Source: Nakamurella silvestris (lineage in GTDB: Bacteria > Actinomycetota > Actinomycetes > Mycobacteriales > Nakamurellaceae). Taken from it: 61,449 nucleotides of DNA. Below the pieces are notes generated by a model. That model was not told the DNA's origin and did not search any database. It saw nothing but the letters and a program-made list of their open reading frames with translations. The stretch lies in the NCBI GenBank assembly GCA_003576535.1, contig QXCQ01000199.1:18601-80049 (forward strand), written 5' to 3'. Numbering within the stretch: position 1 is the first letter of the stretch; each line of letters opens with the position of its first letter. A program made the position numbers and the translations under genes. This document shows positions 8,558-17,611 of this stretch, one piece after another.

Positions 8558-10303
8558 GTGTCCGACGCCGAAGGAACCACCGCCGCCCCTGTTCCCGCCG
8601 CTGCCTCCCCGGCCGCCCCTGACATCAAGCCCCGCAGCAGGGACGTCACCGACGGGATCGAGAAGGCCGCATCGCGCGGCATGCTGCGCGCCGTCGGCAT
8701 GGGTGACGAGGACTGGGTGAAACCCCAGATCGGCATCGGCAGCTCGTGGAACGAGATCACCCCGTGCAACCTCTCGCTGAACCGGCTGGCCCAGGCCGCC
8801 AAGGAGGGGGTCCACGCCGCCGGCGGTTTCCCGCTCCAGTTCGGCACCATTTCGGTCTCCGACGGCATCTCGATGGGCCACGAGGGGATGCACTTCTCCC
8901 TGGTCTCCCGCGAGGTGATCGCCGACTCGGTCGAGACCGTCATGCAGGCCGAGCGTCTGGACGGGTCGGTCCTGCTGGCCGGCTGCGACAAGTCCCTGCC
9001 CGGCATGCTGATGGCCGCCGCGAGGCTGGACCTGGCCTCGGTGTTCCTCTACGCCGGCAGCATCGCGCCGGGCTGGGTGAAGCTCACCGACGGCACCGAG
9101 AAGGACGTCACGCTGATCGATGCCTTCGAGGCCATCGGGGCCTGCAAGGCAGGGACCATGAGCGAGGAGGACCTCGGCCGGATCGAGCGGGCCGTCTGTC
9201 CCGGTGAAGGTGCCTGCGGTGGGATGTACACCGCCAACACGATGGCCTCGGCCGCCGAGGCCCTCGGGATGAGCCTGCCCGGCTCGGTGTCCCCGCCCTC
9301 GGCCGACCGCCGCCGCGACTACTACGCCCACCGCTCCGGCGAGGCCGTGGTCAACCTGCTCCGCCAGGGCATCACCGCCCGGGACATCCTGACCCGCGAG
9401 GCCTTCGAGAACGCCATCGCGGTGACGATGGCCTTCGGTGGTTCGACGAACGCGGTGCTGCACCTGTTGGCCATCGCCCACGAGGCCGATGTCGACCTCG
9501 ACCTGGCCGACTTCAACCGGATCGCCGACCGCACACCGCATCTGGGGAACCTCAAGCCCTTCGGCCGGTACGTGATGAACGATGTCGACCGGGTCGGCGG
9601 CCTCCCGCCGCTGCTCAAGACCCTGCTCGATGCCGGCCTGGTGCACGGTGACGCCCTCACCGTCACCGGCAAGACGATGGCCGAGAACCTGGCCGAGCTC
9701 AAGCCCGCCGGCCTGGACGGGGAGGTCGTCCGCAAGCTGAACAACCCGCTGCACAAGACCGGTGGGATCAACATCCTGCACGGCACGCTGGCCCCGGAAG
9801 GTGCCGTGGTGAAGACCGCCGGCTTCGACCTCGAGGTCTTCGAAGGCCCGGCAAGGGTTTTCGAACGTGAACGCGCGGCGATGGATGCCCTGACCGAGGG
9901 CAGGATCCTGGCCGGTGACGTGGTCGTCATCCGGCATGAGGGGCCCAAGGGCGGACCGGGGATGCGCGAGATGCTCGCCATCACCGGGGCGATCAAGGGA
10001 GCGGGCCTGGGCAAGGACGTCCTGCTGCTCACCGACGGCCGGTTCTCCGGCGGCACCACCGGCCTGTGCATCGGTCACATCGCCCCCGAGGCACTGGACG
10101 GCGGCCCCATCGCCTTCGTGCGTGACGGGGACCTGATCCGGGTCGACATCGCTGCCCGCACCATCGACCTGTTGGTGGACCCGGCGGAGTTGGGTGAGCG
10201 GAAGGTGGGCTGGGAACCGTTGCCGCCCAGGTACACCCGCGGTGTGCTGGCCAAGTACGCCAAACTCGTCGCCTCGGCGGCCAAGGGTGCGATCACCGAA
10301 TAG
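8558..10303 (+). CDS. ilvD: Dihydroxy-acid dehydratase
   Basis: A 581-residue enzyme of branched-chain amino-acid synthesis that dehydrates 2,3-dihydroxy-isovalerate or -methylvalerate. Iron-sulfur cysteine segments are visible in [13 protein letters not shown] and [28 protein letters not shown] and [13 protein letters not shown] are also diagnostic of IlvD/Edd. The first ~30 residues are an Ala/Pro-rich extension before [13 protein letters not shown] 8558 follows a TAGACT box by 6 nt. It stands as its own unit after a hairpin, with DUF2252 8 nt downstream. Confidence 0.96.
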   Translation: MSDAEGTTAAPVPAAASPAAPDIKPRSRDVTDGIEKAASRGMLRAVGMGDEDWVKPQIGIGSSWNEITPCNLSLNRLAQAAKEGVHAAGGFPLQFGTISVSDGISMGHEGMHFSLVSREVIADSVETVMQAERLDGSVLLAGCDKSLPGMLMAAARLDLASVFLYAGSIAPGWVKLTDGTEKDVTLIDAFEAIGACKAGTMSEEDLGRIERAVCPGEGACGGMYTANTMASAAEALGMSLPGSVSPPSADRRRDYYAHRSGEAVVNLLRQGITARDILTREAFENAIAVTMAFGGSTNAVLHLLAIAHEADVDLDLADFNRIADRTPHLGNLKPFGRYVMNDVDRVGGLPPLLKTLLDAGLVHGDALTVTGKTMAENLAELKPAGLDGEVVRKLNNPLHKTGGINILHGTLAPEGAVVKTAGFDLEVFEGPARVFERERAAMDALTEGRILAGDVVVIRHEGPKGGPGMREMLAITGAIKGAGLGKDVLLLTDGRFSGGTTGLCIGHIAPEALDGGPIAFVRDGDLIRVDIAARTIDLLVDPAELGERKVGWEPLPPRYTRGVLAKYAKLVASAAKGAITE

Positions 10304-10311
10304 GGGCAGCA

Positions 10312-11856
10312 GTGACCGATACGCCTGCGGCCGATATGCCTGTGGCCGAGCCATCTGCGGCTGAGAAACCTGCTGCTGAAAAACGTTTGCCTGCTGCCGT
10401 TGTCGGGGCCCCGGGGTCGAGTGAGGGCTCGCTCGAACAGGCCGGGCCGCCGCGCGGACATGTGGTGCTGGCCCAGGCCGACAGTGCGCCCTATGCCTCC
10501 CTGCGTCGCCGTCCGACCCCGCGGGCCGAGCGATATGCGATGGGGCGCAACCTTCGTCATCAGGTACCGCGGTCGGTGCTCGGTGACTGGCAGCCGCCGG
10601 TCGGCCGGCCGAACCCGGTCCAGCAGATCATCGAGTCCCACGAGGGACGGCTGGACTGGCTGATCCCGCTCCGGGTCGGTCGGATGGTGGCCTCCCCCTA
10701 CGGCTTCCTCCGCGGCACCGCGATCGTCATGGCCGAGGACGTGGCCCACCTCCCGGCCACCGGGATCACCCCGGTGATCTGCGGCGACGCCCATGTCGGC
10801 AACTTCGGGTTCTACGCCTCCCCGGAACGCGAACTCGTCATCGACCTGAACGACTTCGACGAGGCCCATCCCGGCGGCTGGGAATGGGACCTGCGCCGAC
10901 TCGTCGCAAGCATCTGGGTGGCCGGCCGGCAGAACGGTTCCACCGAGGAGCAGTGTCTGACAGCGGTTCTCGCCTGCTCGGCCGCGTATCGGGCCGAGGT
11001 ACGGGAACTGGCCGAGATGCCGTTGCTGACCAGGTCCTATCAACGGCTGGACGTCGATCACCTGCACAACAGCGTCACCGAGGGCTCCTTGCAGTCGGAG
11101 ATCGAGCGGGCGACCACCAAGGCCCGGCGTCGCACGAGTGACCGTGCCCTGCCCCGGTTCACCGAGGAGCACGAAGGTGGCAGACGGATCGTCGAGGAAC
11201 CCCCGCTCATCACCCACGTCAGCGACCGGGATGCCGACCTCATCGCGGCCGCCCTCGACGAGTACCTGCTGACCATCGCGCCGCACTGGCGGCGGGCCCT
11301 CAGCGGGTACACGATCGTCGACATCGTGCACAAGGTGGTGGGTGTCGGCAGTGTGGGCCTGCGGGCCTACGTGGTGCTGCTGGAGGGCAGCAGCCCGGAC
11401 GACGTGGTGTTCCTGCAGCTCAAACAGGCTCGACGATCGGTGCTGGCCAAGTACATCCACGGTGACTCGGCCTGGCACGCCCATCAGGGGCAGCGGGTGG
11501 TCGAGTACCAGCAGGCCCTGCAGACCGTCAGCGACCCGTTGCTCGGCTGGGCGACCGTGGACGGGCGGCAGTACTACGTCCGTCAGTTCCGGAACATGAA
11601 GGGTCGGGTGGACCTGGATTCGATCGAGCCGGAGGCCCTGGCGGACTACTGCGGCATCGTCGGGCACCTCCTGGCCAAGGGCCACGCCCGGACCAGCGGC
11701 GCCTCGATGATCGCCGGGTACGTCGGCTCCTCGGACAAACTCGACGTGGCCCTCGGCCGGTTCGCCCGGTTGTACGCCGACCAGACCGAGGCCGACCACG
11801 CCGCCCTGGTGCGGGCCGTGGACAGCGGTCTGATGCCGGTGGAGCGCGGCCTGTAG
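10312..11856 (+). CDS. DUF2252 domain protein
   Basis: A 514-residue cytoplasmic protein of the DUF2252 family. It shows ICGDAHVGNFGFYASPE and VIDLNDFDEAHPGGWEWDLRR near residues 160-195, features distantly like aminoglycoside-phosphotransferase/kinase folds, with the C-terminal GHLLAKGHARTSG also typical. Its reaction is unknown. The N-terminal ~60 residues are Ala/Glu/Pro-rich. GTG 10312 follows an AGGGG site and lies 8 nt after ilvD, so it may be transcribed with ilvD. Confidence 0.88.
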   Translation: MTDTPAADMPVAEPSAAEKPAAEKRLPAAVVGAPGSSEGSLEQAGPPRGHVVLAQADSAPYASLRRRPTPRAERYAMGRNLRHQVPRSVLGDWQPPVGRPNPVQQIIESHEGRLDWLIPLRVGRMVASPYGFLRGTAIVMAEDVAHLPATGITPVICGDAHVGNFGFYASPERELVIDLNDFDEAHPGGWEWDLRRLVASIWVAGRQNGSTEEQCLTAVLACSAAYRAEVRELAEMPLLTRSYQRLDVDHLHNSVTEGSLQSEIERATTKARRRTSDRALPRFTEEHEGGRRIVEEPPLITHVSDRDADLIAAALDEYLLTIAPHWRRALSGYTIVDIVHKVVGVGSVGLRAYVVLLEGSSPDDVVFLQLKQARRSVLAKYIHGDSAWHAHQGQRVVEYQQALQTVSDPLLGWATVDGRQYYVRQFRNMKGRVDLDSIEPEALADYCGIVGHLLAKGHARTSGASMIAGYVGSSDKLDVALGRFARLYADQTEADHAALVRAVDSGLMPVERGL

Positions 11857-11923
11857 GTTGTCCGGGGTGTTCGCCCGTTAGCGCCGTCCTTGCTCGATTT
11901 CCTTGTGAATCGGTGGTGTCACG

Positions 11924-13282
11924 GTGACACTTCGAGGAATGAAGGACGACGGTGACCTGCCCGTTTTTATGGTCTCCCTGGATGATGACGAGGCCCGGCC
12001 GGCCCGGGCACCACGGTCGGGCAACCCGCGATGGCGCTGGGTCGCGGTAGCGCTCGCCCTGGCTGCTGCCGTCACCGTCGTGGTCGTGAACCGGCAGCCC
12101 GCTCCCGAACGGCAGTCGGCCCCGGAGCCGGTGCCACCGGTGCTGGGGAGTTCCACCCGGCCGACACCTCCGACGTCACTCCCGGACGACGGCAGCGACT
12201 GGAACCTGGTGACCCGCCCCGCCGTCCCCGCCGGGTTGACGCAGGACACCTGCGGCACCAGCGCCCCGCTGCCGCGGGTGCGTTCGGCCCCGTTGAACGA
12301 GATGACCGGGGTGAAACTGGTGATCGGGGCGGCCGGGGTGCTGGACGTGGACAGCCAGGAGATGACCCGGCAGCCGGTGGCCCTGGCCGACGGGGACCGG
12401 GTCCGCCAGGTGCTGGATGCCGGGACCGACACCTATCTACTGGTCGGGACCTGTCGGTTGTCCGACCCGCTCCGGGTGCTGCGGGTCGGCCAGGCCGGGG
12501 CGGTCCAGGAGGTGCCGGTCGAACTCACCGGTGCCCAGGTGCTCCGGACCCTGCTGATCGCCGGTGACCGGATCTGGGCCGCCGTCGACTCCGACAGCTT
12601 CAACCGGAAGGAGGTCGCGCTGATCCCGCTGTCCGGAGGGGCTCAGGTTCCGCTGCCCTCGGATTTCTGGGCCTTCGCGACCCTGGGTGACCTGGTGGTC
12701 GGCTGGGTGGGGGAGCTGGGCTACGACAGTCCCAACCGTATCGAGTTGTTCGACCCGGTGACCGGTCGGATCCTGAACAGCTTCCGTGGGGTGCGATCGG
12801 CCGCGGTCGGCGCGGGGGTGCTGCTGTGGACCGGGACCCGGTGCGGGCAGGACTGCCCGGTGATGATGTACCGGGCCGACACCGGGGCGACCAGCACGCT
12901 GAAGGTCGGGGTGCCGGCGGACCTGGACCTCAATGATGCCGTGATCAGCCCTGACGGCAGCTCGGTGGCGATGGCAGGTGATGCCCCGGCCGTGACGTAC
13001 ACCAGGGACGGTTCGACGGTCCCGGCCTCCGCGGAGATCCGGGTGCTCGATCTGCGGACCGGCCGCGTCGACGCGGTGCCGGGGATCCGCCTGGTCGACC
13101 GGTACGCGGGGCGGCCGAGTCTGCTCTACTCGGCGGACGGCCGCTGGTTGGTGATCGGGGTGCCCACGCAGACGGGCTCCCAGGTGCTGCTGTGGCGGCC
13201 GGGGCTCGAGGCGCCGGTGGTGGCCGTCACCACCGACGACACCTCGGCCTACCCGCCGCCGCTGGCCGTCGAAGGCTTCTAG
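11924..13282 (+). CDS. Membrane-anchored WD40/TolB-like hypothetical protein
   Basis: A protein of about 450 residues with a short cytoplasmic N-terminus, one membrane segment (VAVALALAAAVTVVVV, residues ~38-53), a Pro/Thr linker and a ~370-residue outside domain. The outside domain has beta-strand repeats ending in ISPDGSSVAMAGD and LYSADGRWLVIG, which look like propeller blades. Four or more cysteines (for example DTCGTS and TRCGQDCPVM) suggest disulfides. I do not recognise a named family. GTG 11924 or ATG 11939 could start it. The stop is followed by palindrome copy B, and the next gene is convergent. Confidence 0.75.
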   Translation: MTLRGMKDDGDLPVFMVSLDDDEARPARAPRSGNPRWRWVAVALALAAAVTVVVVNRQPAPERQSAPEPVPPVLGSSTRPTPPTSLPDDGSDWNLVTRPAVPAGLTQDTCGTSAPLPRVRSAPLNEMTGVKLVIGAAGVLDVDSQEMTRQPVALADGDRVRQVLDAGTDTYLLVGTCRLSDPLRVLRVGQAGAVQEVPVELTGAQVLRTLLIAGDRIWAAVDSDSFNRKEVALIPLSGGAQVPLPSDFWAFATLGDLVVGWVGELGYDSPNRIELFDPVTGRILNSFRGVRSAAVGAGVLLWTGTRCGQDCPVMMYRADTGATSTLKVGVPADLDLNDAVISPDGSSVAMAGDAPAVTYTRDGSTVPASAEIRVLDLRTGRVDAVPGIRLVDRYAGRPSLLYSADGRWLVIGVPTQTGSQVLLWRPGLEAPVVAVTTDDTSAYPPPLAVEGF

Positions 13283-13287
13283 GGTTT

Positions 13288-13357
13288 GTTCCCGCGCACC
13301 GTACTCGTTCTCGCGCACGATGTTTCGTGCGCGAGGAGCAAGAACGTGCGCGGGAAC
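13288..13357. repeat. Nested palindrome family, copy B
   Basis: It has outer arms related to GTTCCCGCGCAC / GTGCGCGGGAAC and inner arms CTCGCGCACGA / TCGTGCGCGAG around TGTT. It fills the space between two convergent genes (stops at 13282 and 13362), the position expected of a bidirectional terminator. Confidence 0.85.
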
Positions 13358-13361
13358 GGGG

Positions 13362-14486
13362 TCAGCCGGTGGTGGGTGCAGCGGAGATGACGGTGAGTTC
13401 ACCCTGGAAGATCTCGATCGTGCCGTTGCGTTCCAGACACCTCTGACCCAGCGGATAACCCCCGGGCCCGGCGAATCCGCTTCCGCCCCGGACCGAGATC
13501 CGATCACCCTCACGGGCGACCACGGTGCCGTCCTGATCAAGGACCACCAAGGAACCGTCGACCAGGCGGGCGGTGAAACCGGTGGGCCAGACGATCACCC
13601 GTGGTTCCCCGTTGGCCCCGGAGGTCAGCGCCACGCAGCCGGTGGAGGTCAGCACCAGTCGGCCGGCCAGGATCGCGTCCATCACGGTCTGCGCCACCGT
13701 GCTGTCCAGGTCGAAATCGGAGGTGGGCATCGGGATCGTGGTGAAGGAAGCGGTCGTGGTGGTCTCGGTGGTTTCCTGGCTGGTTGCCTCGGTGGTTCTG
13801 TCGGCACGGCGATAGGTGAGTGAGTTGCTCCCCAGGGCCAAGGTCATGGAGTTCTGGCTCACTTCGACGACGGAAATGTACCCGTGTGAGGACAGCACCG
13901 CGTTGACAACCCGCGGGGCGACGGCACCGGGGCCGGTGACGGGGCAGGCTGCCAGTGTGGTGCCCAGGCTGGTGATCTTGAATGTGCTTCCTGCCTCGAT
14001 GATCTCGCCGCCCCGTCGATTGCAGGTGTCCGTGAACGTGATCCTGGTCGACCCCCGAATCAGGTCCGCCTTCACGATGCTGAGGTAAACCTGTTCCTCC
14101 TCGGGCACCTGGGTGGTGATCCCGTCCTCGGTCACCGAGGCCAGCATCCAATTGATTCCCTCGATGTCCTCGACCCCCCACTGCTGTTCAGTCGCCGTGG
14201 GCAGGTCGGTTTCCACTGTGGGTGTGCCGGTCGACACCGGCGGCAGGACCGGGCCGGCCGGGGCGTCGCGGCCGGAGTCGTCGCGGGTGGCGGTCAGGGT
14301 GAAAATTGTGAGGCACACTGCCACAACGGTTGCCGCTGCGATGACGATGCTCAACCGGTGCCGCGAGCGACGACGGGCCGTTGCCGCTGGCGAAGGAAAC
14401 GTGTTGCGCTGCAAATGTTCCTCTCGGATTCCAAGTCCCTTGTCATGCAGGGTCCGGCGGATCGCGTCCTCGATGTCCTCAGGCAT
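13362..14486 (-). CDS. META-domain membrane protein, putative anti-sigma factor
   Basis: A 374-residue protein with a ~45-residue cytoplasmic N-terminus, one membrane segment (LSIVIAAATVVAVCLTIF), a Thr/Pro linker and an outside region. That region contains a META/HslJ-like domain (INWMLASV, FTDTCNRRGG, TTLAACPV) and a second beta-rich domain. The start overlaps the ECF sigma gene by 8 bp, so the pair is coupled, which is how anti-sigma factors are usually encoded. There is no zinc HxxxCxxC anti-sigma motif, so the role is inferred from topology and position. ATG 14486 (MPEDIED) is preferred over an upstream ATG inside the sigma gene. Confidence 0.75.
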   Translation of the reverse strand: MPEDIEDAIRRTLHDKGLGIREEHLQRNTFPSPAATARRRSRHRLSIVIAAATVVAVCLTIFTLTATRDDSGRDAPAGPVLPPVSTGTPTVETDLPTATEQQWGVEDIEGINWMLASVTEDGITTQVPEEEQVYLSIVKADLIRGSTRITFTDTCNRRGGEIIEAGSTFKITSLGTTLAACPVTGPGAVAPRVVNAVLSSHGYISVVEVSQNSMTLALGSNSLTYRRADRTTEATSQETTETTTTASFTTIPMPTSDFDLDSTVAQTVMDAILAGRLVLTSTGCVALTSGANGEPRVIVWPTGFTARLVDGSLVVLDQDGTVVAREGDRISVRGGSGFAGPGGYPLGQRCLERNGTIEIFQGELTVISAAPTTG

Positions 14487-15021
14487 CTCTGTCTCCCAAT
14501 CGTGCCGAAAGTGTGCTGAGGGCAACCGATGCCGACGAGGACACGGCCCCCTGACTGATCCCGAGCATCGCGGCGGTCTCGGCGATGGAGAGATCCTCGT
14601 AGTACCGCAGCACGATGACCTCGCGCTGCCGGGACGGCAGCCGGGAGATGGCCCGCAGGATGCGGTCCTGGTCCCACTGCAGCAGTACCGGACGGTCCGC
14701 GGACTCGACCTGCTCGGGTGGTCGGTGGCCTCGGCCGAGGAAGGCCCGGGCGGTCCGTCTGCGGCGCAGGGCCGAACGTGCCGTATTCAGCACCGCCGTA
14801 CGCAGGTAGGCCAACGGCTCCTCCGTCAGCACCGTTTGTCGACGCATCTGCAATCGGGTGAACACGTCCTGCACGACGTCCTCGGCGCTGGCCACGTCGT
14901 CGACCAACTGCGCGGCCAGCCGGACCAGATGCAGGTAGTGCTCGTCGAAGAGGGCGGGCAGATCCAACGTTTGTCGCAGGACGGTCGCGATCGATCGGTC
15001 CGGCGGCCCTGCTCCGGTCAT
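14479..15021 (-). CDS. ECF RNA polymerase sigma factor
   Basis: A 180-residue sigma-70 family factor with only regions 2 and 4. Region 2 is ALFDEHYLHLVRLA to SAEDVVQDVF. Region 4 is SRLPSRQREVIVLRYYEDLS with the helix-turn-helix IAETAAMLGISQGAVSS. It would direct RNA polymerase to a small regulon, probably released by a signal sensed by the co-encoded META-domain membrane protein. GTGGAG lies 6 nt before ATG 15021, which fixes the start. No obvious autoregulated promoter repeat was identified. Confidence 0.92.
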   Translation of the reverse strand: MTGAGPPDRSIATVLRQTLDLPALFDEHYLHLVRLAAQLVDDVASAEDVVQDVFTRLQMRRQTVLTEEPLAYLRTAVLNTARSALRRRRTARAFLGRGHRPPEQVESADRPVLLQWDQDRILRAISRLPSRQREVIVLRYYEDLSIAETAAMLGISQGAVSSSASVALSTLSARLGDRDA

Positions 15022-15117
15022 GTCCACTCCACCGTTCCTGCCCACCCCGTAGCGGTTTTTACCCTCACATGACGATGGACGTCACAGGGCGCAAAACCTC
15101 AAAAGCAATTCTCCCCT

Positions 15118-15187
15118 GTTCCCGCGCACCGTGTTCGTTCTCGCGCACGATGTTTCGTGCGCGAGAAGCAAGAACGTGCGCGGGAAC
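15118..15187. repeat. Nested palindrome family, copy C
   Basis: It is nearly identical to copy B (a few base changes), with the same outer and inner arms. It starts 10 nt beyond the stop of the minus-strand LppU-like gene and ends upstream of the sigma factor, the expected place for a terminator of the LppU-like transcript. Confidence 0.85.
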
Positions 15188-15197
15188 GGGAGGGGGG

Positions 15198-15827
15198 TCA
15201 GGTCAGTTCGGCGAAGCAGATGACGGCCTTGCGGGTCGGATAGCTGTAGCTCTGATCGGTCCCCTTCGGACACTTCTTCGGGTCCGCCGTCGTCAGGTCC
15301 ACTTTGAGCACCTTGAGGAAGGCGGCCTTGTCGGTGACGGTGGCGCAGTCCGCCTTGACCGGGACATCGGTCTCGGTGGCACCTTCGTTCCAACAGTCCC
15401 CGGCCTTGACGTTCTCCCGCAGACACAACCGGGTGTCCACCGCCTTGGTGTCGGCATCCCCGAGGCTGACCTGTGATTCGTGCTCGTCACACTGCAGGAT
15501 TCCGCCACCGGTCGCGGTGACCACGTAGACCGCCTTCGGGTCGTTGCAGTCGATCTGGCTGGTGTCGGCGTTCACCAGGCTCGCGGAGGTGATCTGGATG
15601 CAGTCGCCGACGGCGGCGTTCTCGGTGGCCGTCTGCTTCTTGTAGAGGTAGTAGCCCCCGCCGGCGGCCAGCACGATCGCCGGGACGAGGAACCGGGCCA
15701 GCCAACGTCCGCGTCGTCGACTCGGCGGCGGGTAGCCACCGTACCCCGGGCCGGGGGACGGGAAGCCGCTGCCAGGCGGGGTGTACGGCGCGCTGGGGTA
15801 CTGCGAGTCCGGTGGTGGTGTGGTCAC
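15198..15827 (-). CDS. LppU/SCO3897-like membrane-anchored protein
   Basis: A 209-residue protein with a Pro/Gly/Tyr-rich cytoplasmic N-terminus (residues 1-40), one membrane segment (FLVPAIVLAAGGGYYLY) and an outside domain with about six cysteines. GDCIQI, IDCNDPKAVYVVTAT and LCLRENVKAGDCW follow the pattern of actinobacterial LppU-type proteins as I recall it. Function is unknown. GTG 15827 has a strong AGGAGG 7 nt upstream. In M. tuberculosis the serS region carries a comparable membrane protein (Rv3835), but orthology is not established here. Palindromes C and D flank the gene. Confidence 0.75.
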   Translation of the reverse strand: MTTPPPDSQYPSAPYTPPGSGFPSPGPGYGGYPPPSRRRGRWLARFLVPAIVLAAGGGYYLYKKQTATENAAVGDCIQITSASLVNADTSQIDCNDPKAVYVVTATGGGILQCDEHESQVSLGDADTKAVDTRLCLRENVKAGDCWNEGATETDVPVKADCATVTDKAAFLKVLKVDLTTADPKKCPKGTDQSYSYPTRKAVICFAELT

Positions 15828-15912
15828 GTCAATCCTCCTGGGGAGCCCTCGGGGTCGAGGGCGCACAGGAGGTGACGCGGCCGGGCCGTGATTTGTTGAG
15901 GCACCACCCAGG

Positions 15913-15982
15913 GTTCCCGCGCACGATGTTCGTCCTCGCGCACCGAACATCGTGCGCGAGGAGCAAGAACGTGCGCGGGAAC
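15913..15982. repeat. Nested palindrome family, copy D
   Basis: It has the same outer arms as copies A-C; the inner loop differs (CACCGAACATCG). It lies between the LppU-like gene and the PfkB kinase, 57 nt after the kinase stop on the minus strand. The following ~45 nt (to about 16030) hold decayed GGGAACAGGA-like fragments, as if a second copy had degenerated. Confidence 0.85.
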
Positions 15983-16039
15983 AGGAAGAGACGCGGGAAC
16001 AGGAGAAACGCAGGAACGCCGGAACCGGAGATAGGCAGA

Positions 16040-16978
16040 TCAGCCCAGTTCGTGGGCCCAGGGCGGGTTCGCCCCGGCCCGGGAGACCGTGATCGCCGCG
16101 ACCTGGGAGGCGAAGGTCAGCGCCTCGGTCAGCGAGGCCAGGGTCAGCGAGCCGAAGCCGCCGCCGAGCAGGCCGTTGCTGCCCAGGTGGTGCAGCAGCC
16201 CGCCGTGGAAGGAGTCCCCGGCGCCGACGGTGTCGACCACGCTGGTCCCGGCGATCGGCACCCGCACGGTCTCGCCGCGCAGGGAGGCGAAGGCACCGTC
16301 CCCGCCCAGGCTGATCACCACCAGTTCCACGCCGTGCCCGTGCAGGATCTCGGCGGCGGCCTCGCAGGTCGCGCCGGGCCACAGGTCGGTCAGGTCGTCC
16401 TCGGACAGCCGGACGATGTCGGCGACGGCGGCCCAGTCGGCGATCTTCTCCCGGTAGAGCTCGACCGGGATCAGCAGGGTGCGCAGGTTCGGGTCGATGG
16501 AGGTGGTGATCCGGCCGCGCACCGAACGCAGCAGGTCCTCGATGACCTGGCCGGAGGGCTGCAGTGCCAGCGCCAGGGTGCCGGTGTGGATCGCCACCGG
16601 GGTGCCGTCGGCGACCAGGGGAGCCAGTTCCTCCGGGGTCCAGAGCCAGTCGGCGGTGCCGTTGACGTAGAACTCGTAGGCCGCGGCTCCGCCGGCGTTC
16701 AGCCGGGCGATCGCCAGGGTGGCCGGCTCGTCGGCGGCGACGGAGGCGGACAGATCGACACCGGAGGCCTCCAGGTGCGAGCGGCACAGCTGGCCGAGGG
16801 CACCGGTGGAGAGGCGGCCGGCGAAGCGGGCGTCGGTGCCCAGCCGTGACAGGGCGACAGCGAAGTTGGCCGGGCCGCCTCCGGGGTGGACCGTCAGATG
16901 CGCGGCCCCGTCCCGGATCCCGTCGACGGGCAACACGGCGTCCGCGACAACTTCTCCGACGACGGCGATCGTGGTCAT
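16040..16978 (-). CDS. PfkB family carbohydrate kinase (fructokinase-like)
   Basis: A 312-residue ribokinase-fold sugar kinase. The N-terminal GGGPANFAVALSRLG binds the sugar. The C-terminal VDTVGAGDSFHGGLLHHL contains the catalytic aspartate and anion hole of PfkB signature 2. The sequence is closest in feel to fructokinases, but the sugar cannot be fixed. ATG 16978 begins MTTIAVVGEVVADAV, the usual PfkB start. It is a monocistronic minus-strand gene; a 159-nt gap upstream carries short CGGGAA(C/A)TCG repeats. Confidence 0.9.
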   Translation of the reverse strand: MTTIAVVGEVVADAVLPVDGIRDGAAHLTVHPGGGPANFAVALSRLGTDARFAGRLSTGALGQLCRSHLEASGVDLSASVAADEPATLAIARLNAGGAAAYEFYVNGTADWLWTPEELAPLVADGTPVAIHTGTLALALQPSGQVIEDLLRSVRGRITTSIDPNLRTLLIPVELYREKIADWAAVADIVRLSEDDLTDLWPGATCEAAAEILHGHGVELVVISLGGDGAFASLRGETVRVPIAGTSVVDTVGAGDSFHGGLLHHLGSNGLLGGGFGSLTLASLTEALTFASQVAAITVSRAGANPPWAHELG

Positions 16979-17137
16979 CTGTGTCCTTAGATTTCTCGGG
17001 ATGGGCAGCAGATGCAGGCTATGCGACGAGCGGGGACCCCCGGAAATTTGACGAGCAATTCGCGCCGGGAACTCGACCGGCGATCCGCTCCGGGAACTCG
17101 CTCCGGGAAATCGCGTCCGGCCGGCCGTACAGCGGAC

Positions 17138-17485
17138 TCAGGCCCAGCCGAGCTCGTCGAGCCGGTCGTCGTCGATGCCGAAGTGGTGGGCCACCTCGTG
17201 GATGACGGTGGTGATGACCTGCTCGCGGGCGGCCTCGTAGTCGCGGGCGCGGGCCAGGATGGGATCGCGGTAGATGGTGATCGTGTCGGGGACGACCCCG
17301 GAGTAGTGGCTGGTGCGGCGGGTGAGCGCGACCCCGTGGTAGAGCCCGAACAGGCTTCGGGTGGGGTGATGGTCCTCGACCAGCACCACGACGTTGTCCA
17401 TCGCCTTGGTGAACTCGGTCGGGATCATGTCGAGAGCCTCGCCGACCAGGTCCTCGAACTCGCGTCGGGACATCTCCAGTGCCAT
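17138..17485 (-). CDS. Zincin-like metallopeptidase family protein
   Basis: A 115-residue small zincin (DUF1025-type). The zinc-binding helix is [23 protein letters not shown], given here in part: [10 protein letters not shown] near residue 95, with the acidic DDDRLDEL after it. Upstream strands include [10 protein letters not shown]. Proteolytic activity of the family is not well established. ATG 17485 ([12 protein letters not shown]) is taken as the start; an ATG at 17494 and an upstream ATG at 17521 are alternatives. It lies next to serS, as in mycobacteria (Rv3836). Confidence 0.88.
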   Translation of the reverse strand: MALEMSRREFEDLVGEALDMIPTEFTKAMDNVVVLVEDHHPTRSLFGLYHGVALTRRTSHYSGVVPDTITIYRDPILARARDYEAAREQVITTVIHEVAHHFGIDDDRLDELGWA

Positions 17486-17597
17486 ACCGCCCATTCTGCC
17501 CGCTGTCGGGTGGGCGTTCACCCAGCGCTGAACTCGGGGAGGATCACCACAGGTGGGGCGGACCCGAACCCGGTAGCTGGGCGCGCCCGGCCCGCAC

Positions 17598-17603
17598 TAG
17601 GCT
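17598..17603 (+). promoter_or_regulatory. Putative -10 box of leaderless serS
   Basis: TAGGCT (TANNNT) ends 8 nt before the GTG start of serS and there is no Shine-Dalgarno sequence between, so a leaderless transcript is likely. Confidence 0.5.
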
Positions 17604-17611
17604 TGACTACC

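Noticed and set aside
8360-10354. A 664-codon minus-strand open frame opposite ilvD
   Set aside because: The plus-strand frame encodes a complete dihydroxy-acid dehydratase. The antisense frame has shadow composition and runs through the intergenic hairpin.
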